Shown here: one piece after another, positions 6,582 through 14,396 of the stretch
Position numbering within the stretch: the first letter of the stretch is position 1
Layout of the letters: every line of letters begins with the position of its first letter
Assembly (NCBI RefSeq): GCF_035650855.1
Contig: NZ_DASRGV010000023.1
Location: 1 to 14,396, forward strand
Reading direction: 5' to 3'
Length of the DNA stretch: 14,396 nucleotides
DNA from: Actinocrinis sp035650855
GTDB lineage: Bacteria > Actinomycetota > Actinomycetes > Streptomycetales > Catenulisporaceae
Notes under the pieces: generated by a model
What the model saw: only the letters and a program-made list of their open reading frames with translations
Database searches by the model: none
Told to the model about the DNA's origin: nothing
Position numbers and translations under genes: made by a program

Positions 6582-7064
6582 ATGACTGACGGAAAGTCAG
6601 GCGAGCGCGACCCGGTCGCCCTGCCGCGTCCCCGGTCCGGCCGCGGCTCGGGCTCCGGCAAGCCGCCGCGCAAGACCTCGCGCAACCGGCTGACCGGCCG
6701 GGCCGGCATCCTCGCGCTCACCCTGTGCGCGGTCATGGTCACGGTCGCCTACCCGCTGCGCCAGTACCTCGCCCAGCGCTCGCAGATCGCGAATCTGAAG
6801 CACCAGAACCAGGTGACGCAGCAGCAGGTCACCGCGCTGCAAAGCGAATTGGACAAGTGGTCGGACCCCGCGTACGTCGCGATCCAGGCCCGCGAGCGGC
6901 TGCACTACGTGCGGCCCGGCGAGACCGGCTACACCGTGCCCAACCCGAGCGCGAGCAGCGAACCGCTCGGCATTCCGACGCCGACCCAGCAGGCGTGGTA
7001 CGACCACCTGTGGTCCACGGTGAAGTCGCCGTCCCCCTCGGCCTCGCCGTCTCCCACCCAGTGA
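6582..7064 (+). CDS. DivIC/FtsB-like septum formation initiator protein
   Basis: The 160-residue protein has the layout of actinobacterial DivIC/FtsB homologues: a basic Pro/Gly/Ser-rich cytoplasmic N-terminus (1-40), a single membrane helix (about 42-57), an extracytoplasmic coiled coil rich in Gln and Leu (about 62-92) and the conserved block DPAYVAIQARERLHYVRPGE (95-114). A disordered Ser/Pro-rich tail ends the protein. Family members join FtsL and FtsQ in the divisome and help activate septal peptidoglycan synthesis. ATG 6582 is chosen because GGGAGG lies about 11 nt upstream and the N-terminus is complete. The open frame extends 36 codons further, across the terminator-like hairpin, which is unlikely to be translated. 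The order eno-divIC-DUF501-ppx matches Rv1023-Rv1026. Confidence 0.9.
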   Translation: MTDGKSGERDPVALPRPRSGRGSGSGKPPRKTSRNRLTGRAGILALTLCAVMVTVAYPLRQYLAQRSQIANLKHQNQVTQQQVTALQSELDKWSDPAYVAIQARERLHYVRPGETGYTVPNPSASSEPLGIPTPTQQAWYDHLWSTVKSPSPSASPSPTQ

Positions 7065-7084
7065 TCGCTTCGCGCCGGACCAGG

Positions 7085-7090
7085 TAGCGT
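7085..7090 (+). promoter_or_regulatory. -10 box of the DUF501 gene, predicted leaderless start
   Basis: TAGCGT fits TANNNT and is followed by exactly six bases before GTG 7097, so +1 is predicted to be the G of the start codon. No Shine-Dalgarno sequence is present at the right distance. GTGATC (7061-7066), 18 nt upstream, is a poor -35. Confidence 0.55.
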
Positions 7091-7096
7091 GTCAGC

Positions 7097-7618
7097 GTGA
7101 GTGTGGCGAAAGCGGACTTCGAGGCGGTCAAGGCCCAGCTCGGGCGGGAACCGCGCGGCCTGCGTGCGGTAGCGCACCGCTGCCCGTGCGGTAACCCGGA
7201 CGTGGTCGAGACAGCGCCCCGCCTACCCGACGGAACCCCGTTCCCGACGCTTTACTACCTCACCTGTCCGAAGGCCGCGTCAGCCGTCGGCACGCTCGAA
7301 GGCAGTGGCCTGATGGCTGAGATGACCGAGCGACTGCGTACCGACCCGGAGCTCGCGGCGGCCTACCGCGCCGCACACGAGGACTACGTGAAGCGACGCG
7401 ACGCGATCGAAGTACTCGAAGGCTTCCCGAGCGCTGGCGGCATGCCCGACCGGGTCAAGTGCCTGCACGTGCTGGTCGGGCACGCGCTGGCGGCCGGACC
7501 CGGCGTCAATCCGCTCGGCGACGAGGCGCTGGCCTTGCTGCCCGAGTGGTGGCGCAGCGGCGCATGCGTGAGCGTTCCTTCCGCCACTGCCAGCGGACCC
7601 GAGGAGACGGACCGATGA
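7097..7618 (+). CDS. DUF501 domain protein of unknown function
   Basis: This 173-residue protein belongs to DUF501, a family conserved in actinobacteria beside ppx and the divIC-like gene (Rv1025). Visible features are HRCPCGNPDVVET (27-39), YYLTCPK (53-59) and the C-terminal block GGMPDRVKCLHVLVGHALA (114-132). Cysteines C29, C31, C57 and C122 with H27, H124 and H128 could bind a metal, which is inference from spacing and has not been shown. The C-terminal tail after about 150 is variable. The gene seems to have its own leaderless promoter and overlaps ppx by ATGA, implying translational coupling. A link to polyphosphate metabolism or division is suggested only by the conserved neighbourhood. 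Confidence 0.88.
   Translation: MSVAKADFEAVKAQLGREPRGLRAVAHRCPCGNPDVVETAPRLPDGTPFPTLYYLTCPKAASAVGTLEGSGLMAEMTERLRTDPELAAAYRAAHEDYVKRRDAIEVLEGFPSAGGMPDRVKCLHVLVGHALAAGPGVNPLGDEALALLPEWWRSGACVSVPSATASGPEETDR
7601..7606 (+). promoter_or_regulatory. Ribosome binding site of ppx
   Basis: GAGGAG lies 8 nt before ATG 7615, inside the end of the DUF501 gene. It selects this start over the open frame that reaches 52 codons further upstream. Confidence 0.8.
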
Positions 7619-8574
7619 GCATCCGAGTCGCGGCGATCGACTGCGGCACGAACTCCATCCGCCTGCTGGTCACCGACCTCGATCCGCAGACCGGCGCGGA
7701 GTCCGTGCTGACCCGCCGGATGGAGATCGTCCGGCTCGGCCAGGGCGTCGACGCCACCGGGCGCCTCGCTCCCGAGGCCCTGCAACGCACCTTCGCGGCC
7801 TGTGACGACTACGCCGCCGAGATCCGCAGCCTCGGCGCCGAGCGGATCCGCTTCGTCGCCACCAGTGCCACGCGCGACGCGGCCAACCGGGACGAGTTCG
7901 TGGCCGGCGTGCGCTCACGGCTCGGCGTCGAGCCCGAGGTGATCAGCGGCTCCGAGGAGGCCGCGCTCTCCTTCAGCGGTGCGACCCGCGCCGTGGCCGC
8001 CGCATCCGGCGACGCCGAGTCCGCAGACGCGGGAGGACACCCGACCCCGTACCTCGTCGTGGACATCGGCGGCGGCTCCACCGAGTTCGTGCTCGGCGAC
8101 CGCGAGGTCGAGGCGGCCCGCTCGGTCGACATCGGCTGCGTGCGTCTGACGGAGCGTCACCTGACCCAGGACCCGCCGACCCTCGCGCAGATCGCCGCCG
8201 CCCGCAGGGACATCGACGCCGCGATCGACCTGGCCGCCGAGCAGGTGCCGATCAACCAGGCCAAGACGCTGGTGGGCGTGGCCGGCTCGGTCACCACCGT
8301 GTCCGCGATCGCGCTCGGCCTGCCCGAATACGACCGGGACCGGGTCCACCTTTCACGGATTTCAGCCGAGACCGTGCGCCAGGTCGCGGGCGACCTGCTG
8401 GCCTCCACCCACGCGCAGCGCGCCGCGAACCCGGTGATCCACCCCGGCCGGGTCGACGTGATCGGCGCCGGGGCGCTGATCCTGGCGCAGATCGTGGACC
8501 GGCTCGGATTGGCCGAGGTGGTCGTGTCCGAACACGACATCCTCGACGGAATCGCGCTCTCGCAGCTGAGATGA
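7615..8574 (+). CDS. ppx: Ppx/GppA family exopolyphosphatase, short form
   Basis: The ASKHA-fold phosphatase releases terminal phosphate from polyphosphate or hydrolyses pppGpp. At 319 residues it is the short actinobacterial form, equal in length to M. tuberculosis Ppx2 (Rv1026), and lacks the C-terminal HD-like extension of E. coli Ppx. Motifs in order are phosphate-1 AAIDCGTNSIRLL (6-18), VATSATRDAANRDEF (81-95), the catalytic Glu region SGSEEA (111-116), phosphate-2 DIGGGSTEF (150-158), GVAGSVTTVSA (221-231), VIGAGALIL (282-290) and SEHDILDGIA (305-314). A non-conserved Ala/Gly/Asp stretch (128-144) sits before the second motif. Whether it prefers polyphosphate or pppGpp cannot be read from sequence. 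The start overlaps the DUF501 stop by 4 bp. Confidence 0.93.
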   Translation: MSIRVAAIDCGTNSIRLLVTDLDPQTGAESVLTRRMEIVRLGQGVDATGRLAPEALQRTFAACDDYAAEIRSLGAERIRFVATSATRDAANRDEFVAGVRSRLGVEPEVISGSEEAALSFSGATRAVAAASGDAESADAGGHPTPYLVVDIGGGSTEFVLGDREVEAARSVDIGCVRLTERHLTQDPPTLAQIAAARRDIDAAIDLAAEQVPINQAKTLVGVAGSVTTVSAIALGLPEYDRDRVHLSRISAETVRQVAGDLLASTHAQRAANPVIHPGRVDVIGAGALILAQIVDRLGLAEVVVSEHDILDGIALSQLR

Positions 8575-8631
8575 GCGGGAAGGGCCGTGGATAGTGCCCC
8601 TGCACACTGTCTTTGAACGTGCGCGGTCGCT

Positions 8632-8637
8632 TACGAT
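8632..8637 (+). promoter_or_regulatory. Possible -10 box of secA
   Basis: TACGAT fits TANNNT in the 159-bp ppx-secA gap, giving a predicted leader of about 90 nt. TTGAAC (8613-8618) lies only 13 nt upstream, too close for a normal -35. The leader holds two G5 runs (8650-8654, 8656-8660) and arms GGCCG/CGGCC (8646-8650, 8678-8682). Confidence 0.3.
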
Positions 8638-8716
8638 GGGATAACGGCCGGGGGTGGGGGTAAGCTGCCCGCCTTGGCGGCCTGGCCGTCCATACAACGT
8701 CTGTAGCAGTCAGTTC

Positions 8717-8722
8717 AAGGAG
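8717..8722 (+). promoter_or_regulatory. Ribosome binding site of secA
   Basis: AAGGAG precedes GTG 8734 by 11 nt. The spacing is long, but this is the only good site and the encoded N-terminus (PALFDKVLRAGEG) is canonical. Confidence 0.65.
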
Positions 8723-8733
8723 CCGGTCCCAAA

Positions 8734-11481
<2,748 letters not shown>

Positions 11482-11485
11482 CCAA

Positions 11486-11505
11486 GGCCTGGCGAGGGCC
11501 AGGCC
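11486..11505 (+). terminator. First hairpin after secA
   Basis: GGCCTGGC (11486-11493) and GCCAGGCC (11498-11505) form a perfect 8-bp stem with a GAGG tetraloop, 4 bp after the secA stop. The same loop occurs inside the hairpin after eno. No T-tract follows. Confidence 0.6.
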
Positions 11506-11516
11506 GGCAGAGCCAC

Positions 11517-11560
11517 CGGCGCCGAAGATCATTCGACTAAACGGGTGATCTTCGGCGCCG
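11517..11560. terminator. Second, longer hairpin after secA
   Basis: CGGCGCCGAAGATCA (11517-11531) and its perfect complement (11546-11560) form a 15-bp stem around a 14-nt loop. G-U or G-C pairs can extend it inward. No T-tract follows. With the preceding hairpin it makes a tandem terminator for secA. The rest of the 220-bp gap to 11702 shows no further structure I can support. Confidence 0.7.
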
Positions 11561-11701
11561 TGGCGTCTATCGGGACAACTCCGGGGCACCTTCGGCGGTC
11601 TGAAAGATCGTCAGCTCCGTTGACGGTGCTCGAACGAGCGCGGGCCCTTGGTTGGTACCGCGCCCGACCGGCCGCCGCCCTACCCGGTACAGGGGTGCCC
11701 G

Positions 11702-12358
11702 ATGCCGCGTTACGACCGTGATGACGCCGATCCCTGCGATATGGGCCCGCGTGGTGATTCGGCCCTCTGCAGCGACGCAGCACTCTGCGGCGACGCCCGC
11801 CACCCAGGAGGCCACGCTCGGCGTCGCAGCCCGCTGCTGACCGTCGTGGGCACCCTGGAGCGCGCCCTGCCCGAGGATGGTTTTGAGCCGCTCAGCGGCG
11901 GCTTCGAATCCGATCGTGAGCTCGACCGGGACCGGTGCGAGGACCCCGAACTCGGCGGCGCGGCCGGCGCGCTGCGCTCCTGGGTGGTCGGCTGGACCCA
12001 CCGCCTCGATCCGCTCGGCGCGCGCCGCACCGCAGATCAGCCCCCGGCCGGAGTGCGCCGCCTGGTGGAGGCGGTCGTGGACGTGCTGCTGGAGCGGCGG
12101 CCTGCGGAGCAGGTCAAGCGCTGGGTCTCCCGAGAGGTGTTCGGCCTGCTGAGCACGGTCGCCCAACGCCGCGCGGTCACCCGCTTCGCGGCCCGCAGCA
12201 TGGTGCGCTCGATCCGGATGCACGCGCCGGGGCCGGACGCGGTCGAGTCGACGGTGCTGGTGCAGGACGGTCCGCGGGTGCGCGCGGTGGCGCTGCGCTT
12301 CGAGCGGACGGCTCAGGATCGGCTGGAGTGGCGCTGCACAGCGCTCCAGTTCGCCTGA
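11702..12358 (+). CDS. Rv3235-family protein of unknown function
   Basis: The 218-residue product has the C-terminal domain of the Rv3235 family (about 115-218), with VEAVVDVLLERRPAEQVKRW (122-141), a basic middle (RFAARSMVRSIRMH, 161-174) and the closing WRCTALQF (210-217). The family's role is unknown. The N-terminal half is poorly conserved and disordered, and carries a six-residue duplication ALCSDA-ALCGDA (21-32). ATG 11702 is preferred since AGGGG (11691-11695) precedes it by 6 nt; a TTG at 11648 would add 18 residues. Members of this family are, as I recall, commonly encoded close to secA in actinobacteria, which fits. Its last 46 bp overlap the convergent DUF2156 gene. Confidence 0.8.
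   Translation: MPRYDRDDADPCDMGPRGDSALCSDAALCGDARHPGGHARRRSPLLTVVGTLERALPEDGFEPLSGGFESDRELDRDRCEDPELGGAAGALRSWVVGWTHRLDPLGARRTADQPPAGVRRLVEAVVDVLLERRPAEQVKRWVSREVFGLLSTVAQRRAVTRFAARSMVRSIRMHAPGPDAVESTVLVQDGPRVRAVALRFERTAQDRLEWRCTALQFA
11762..11797 (+). repeat. 18-bp direct tandem repeat, two copies
   Basis: Units 11762-11779 and 11780-11797 share the core CTCTGC-GCGACGC and encode ALCSDA and ALCGDA in the disordered N-terminus of the Rv3235-family protein. The unit is a multiple of three, so expansion or loss would keep the frame. Confidence 0.7.
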
Positions 12359-14394
12359 TCGACGGCTTCGGATTCGCCGGGTCCGTGTTCGGTGGCGGGC
12401 TCAAACTGTGGCTGGTGGCGCTGCGCCGGATTCGGCCGATGCTCAAGCTCGGGCGCGGTGATGCGACTGCGCCGCCGGTCGTAGGGCAGCGCGAACTCGA
12501 GGCCAAAGGCGGCGATCCCGAACAGCGGCAGGTCCAGCCAGGACGCCACCAGGACCGCGCGCGGCAGCCAGCCGGGCCGGAACTTCGCGTTGAAGCGGTA
12601 GAGGGATTCCAGCTGGATCAGCGGGTCCATCAGATGGATCGCCCGCCGGGTCGTGCGCGCCACCAGGCCGGGCGCCGCAGACACCGGTGCCGCCGTCGCG
12701 CGCTCCCGGGAAGCAGTGGTGCCGGTCGCGTCTGTGGCGAGCGCGAGGGCGCCTGCGCCGATCGTGTCCGCGGTGCTCGTGACGGTGCTTGTGGTCCCTG
12801 TGTGAGGCGCGCTCGTGCTGGTGGAGTCTGCCACGGTGATCGGTTTCGGTGCCCCCGGTGCGGTCCTGGCCGTGGCAGTGCCGAGTCGATACGCCTCCAG
12901 CACCGTGCGGAAGGCGGCGAAGTTCAACGACACCGTCTTGAAGCCGTGCGCCGCCGCGTATTCGACCGCCGCCACGATCAGCCGCTCGTTCACGCCGTTC
13001 GGGGCGATGCGGTGACGCGGCATCACGTCAAGCGAGAGCACCGGCCGGGCACCGTCCTGTGCCGCCACCAGATACCGCTGGAACGAGACCGCGTAGCCGT
13101 CCGCCGCGAACGCGATCACGAACAGCGAGTCCGGGTGCCGGCCCTCGGCCATCGCGTCCAGATTCATCGCGAAGCCGTGCTCGCGTCCCTGCGGGATCAT
13201 GTCGGCGTCCGGCCTCGGACGCCGCGTGGTGCCGCGGCCGAGCCAGGCCCGGTGGATCCGGCGCAGCTGCGCGGACAGCTCCGGGCTCAGCTCGCGCTCC
13301 GGCACCACCGAGACCCAGATCCCGGCATGCTCGGTGCGCTGGACCGCCTGCCGGACATTGCGCATCGCGCGGCCGTGCAGCGAGAACGACTCGACGTCGA
13401 TGACCACCTCGTCGCCGATGCCGAAGCCACGCATGCCCCGCTGGGCCCAGAGTTCGCGCGCCTCGGGCCCGGCGCCCAGGACCGCCGGGCGCCAGCCGCG
13501 CCGTTCGGCCTCGGCCATGAACGCGTCCATCGCCGCGGGCCACGAGTCCTGCGCGCCGATCGGATCGCCGCCCACCATCGCCATGCCGGCCAGCACCCGG
13601 TAGCCGATCGCCGCACGTCCGGTGGGTTCGAACACGTATGACTTGTCGTACCGCAGCGCGAACGGTGCCAGCGTCCCGGAGTCCCGGTGCGCGATCAGCG
13701 AACGCATCGCCGCGCGCTCGTCGGGGTCCGCCGGGTCCGGCGGCGGAGCGGCCGCGGAAAGCGTGGCGAGCACCGCGATGAGGGCCAGGCCGGAGGCCAG
13801 GGCCAGGCCCGGCAGCAGCCAGCCCGGCCCCTGGAAGTCGACCCGCCCCGAGTTCGCCGCGACCGCGGCCACGAACTCGCGCCCGACATCGGTCGCGGAC
13901 AGCGGAGCGGCGAACCGCCCGCGCTCCGCGAACAGCCCGCCGCCGCCGACCAGGACCAGCGTGACGCTGGAGGCCCCGGCCATCGCAGCGGTCTGCCGCA
14001 GCCGGTGCGGGTCCGGCGAGACGGCGAACCGGTCACGCGCCCGCACCAGCGAAACCACCATGAGGCTGAGCGGAACCAGCCGCCACGGTTCGCCGGGGGC
14101 GCGAGTTGCCAGTGATTCGGCCTCGGTGAGCGTGCTCCAGGCCACCAGCCCGAGTCCGAGCACCCAGTCCACCCGGCGACGGCGGCTCAGGCCGTGGGCG
14201 AGGGTGAGCAAAACCAGGCCGAGCAGCAGGGCGTGGGAGGCGCTTGGCGCGGTACCGCACACGGTCACCGTCGTGCGGTCAAGCCAATCGGGCGGCTCGG
14301 CGGCCGCGTAGCTGACCAGCACGACTCCGCTTACCGCGAAGACTGCAGCAAACGGCCACACCGCCGTATTGCTTCGGCCCGACACAAGCATCAC
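12313..14394 (-). CDS. Membrane-anchored DUF2156 protein, phosphatidylglycerol aminoacyltransferase-like (5' end at window edge)
   Basis: The C-terminal domain is the LPG synthase catalytic domain (DUF2156), which transfers an amino acid from aminoacyl-tRNA to phosphatidylglycerol and lowers the negative charge of the membrane. Visible are GGDPIG (275-280), SLDVMPRHRIAPNGVNERLI (454-473), VSLNFAAFR (488-496) and the signature YRFNAKFRPGWLPR (599-612). About six hydrophobic segments precede it (near 11-31, 52-69, 77-92, 103-118, 136-150, 191-214), fewer than in full MprF. No lysyl-tRNA synthetase domain follows, unlike LysX. A Thr/Ser/Ala-rich stretch at 507-575 splits the catalytic domain before its last conserved block, and a polar tail of about 55 residues follows. 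A GTG at 14394 and an ATG at 14391 are candidate starts, but the frame may begin beyond the window. Substrate amino acid is unknown. Confidence 0.82.
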   Translation of the reverse strand: MMLVSGRSNTAVWPFAAVFAVSGVVLVSYAAAEPPDWLDRTTVTVCGTAPSASHALLLGLVLLTLAHGLSRRRRVDWVLGLGLVAWSTLTEAESLATRAPGEPWRLVPLSLMVVSLVRARDRFAVSPDPHRLRQTAAMAGASSVTLVLVGGGGLFAERGRFAAPLSATDVGREFVAAVAANSGRVDFQGPGWLLPGLALASGLALIAVLATLSAAAPPPDPADPDERAAMRSLIAHRDSGTLAPFALRYDKSYVFEPTGRAAIGYRVLAGMAMVGGDPIGAQDSWPAAMDAFMAEAERRGWRPAVLGAGPEARELWAQRGMRGFGIGDEVVIDVESFSLHGRAMRNVRQAVQRTEHAGIWVSVVPERELSPELSAQLRRIHRAWLGRGTTRRPRPDADMIPQGREHGFAMNLDAMAEGRHPDSLFVIAFAADGYAVSFQRYLVAAQDGARPVLSLDVMPRHRIAPNGVNERLIVAAVEYAAAHGFKTVSLNFAAFRTVLEAYRLGTATARTAPGAPKPITVADSTSTSAPHTGTTSTVTSTADTIGAGALALATDATGTTASRERATAAPVSAAPGLVARTTRRAIHLMDPLIQLESLYRFNAKFRPGWLPRAVLVASWLDLPLFGIAAFGLEFALPYDRRRSRITAPELEHRPNPAQRHQPQFEPATEHGPGESEAVDQANWSAVQRHSSRS
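12323..12349. terminator. Bulged hairpin inside the overlap of two convergent genes
   Basis: CTGGA (12323-12327) pairs with TCCAG (12345-12349), and GCGCT (12331-12335) with AGCGC (12340-12344) around a GCAC loop. GTG (12328-12330) is bulged. The structure lies wholly inside the 46-bp overlap 12313-12358 of the Rv3235-family and DUF2156 genes. It could be a shared terminator within coding sequence, though stems this size also occur by chance in GC-rich DNA. Confidence 0.35.
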
Positions 14395-14396
14395 CC

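Noticed and set aside
5141..6742. 533-codon open frame antisense to eno
   Set aside because: Same artefact: biased antisense composition, no recognisable domain, and it runs over two genes and a terminator.
8638..8660. G-quadruplex before secA
   Set aside because: Only two long G-runs and one GGG are present, so a stable three-tetrad form is not supported; the runs are only noted in the leader finding.
11935..13641. 568-codon plus-strand frame across the Rv3235-family and DUF2156 genes
   Set aside because: It is an Arg-rich shadow frame with no domain, whereas both genes it covers have family motifs in other frames.

Overview
The window is high-GC DNA with GTG starts, likely leaderless transcripts and TANNNT -10 boxes, from an Actinomycetota genome. 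The actinobacterial gene block, the mycothiol-type maleylpyruvate isomerase fold, the CYP107-like P450 and the Rv3235-family protein all point the same way. A streptomycete-like or Catenulispora-like lineage is possible, but I cannot fix the genus from sequence alone.

Layout: (1) 1-1246, 3' end of mfd (transcription-repair coupling factor), ending at a perfect bidirectional hairpin shared with the convergent minus-strand gene for a DinB/maleylpyruvate-isomerase-like protein (1307-1954). (2) That gene and mazG (2017-3060) diverge from a 62-bp region with interleaved promoters; mazG appears leaderless. (3) tatA, a 48-aa ribbon-helix-helix protein and a cytochrome P450 (3126-5109) lie between mazG and eno. 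In Mycobacterium tuberculosis the order is mfd-mazG-lpqU-eno-divIC-DUF501-ppx2 (Rv1020-Rv1026), so these three replace lpqU. (4) 5165-8574: eno, a DivIC/FtsB-like septum protein, a DUF501 protein (again apparently leaderless) and a short Ppx/GppA exopolyphosphatase overlapping it by ATGA. (5) 8734-11481: secA, followed by two hairpins. (6) 11702-12358: an Rv3235-family protein, a family I recall near secA in actinobacteria. (7) 12313-14394, minus strand: a membrane-anchored DUF2156 protein (phosphatidylglycerol aminoacyltransferase-like), overlapping the Rv3235-family gene tail to tail by 46 bp and reaching the window edge.

Functionally this is mostly housekeeping: repair (Mfd), nucleotide-pool cleaning (MazG), glycolysis (enolase), division (DivIC-like), polyphosphate/(p)ppGpp metabolism (Ppx), and both general export routes (TatA and SecA). 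The accessory parts are the P450/RHH pair and the DUF2156 protein. I found no tRNA, rRNA, CRISPR array, insertion sequence, prophage or defence system, and nothing I would call a new system. The best leads are promoter architecture, the P450/RHH insertion point, an unusual insertion inside the DUF2156 domain, and overlapping convergent gene ends with a shared hairpin.
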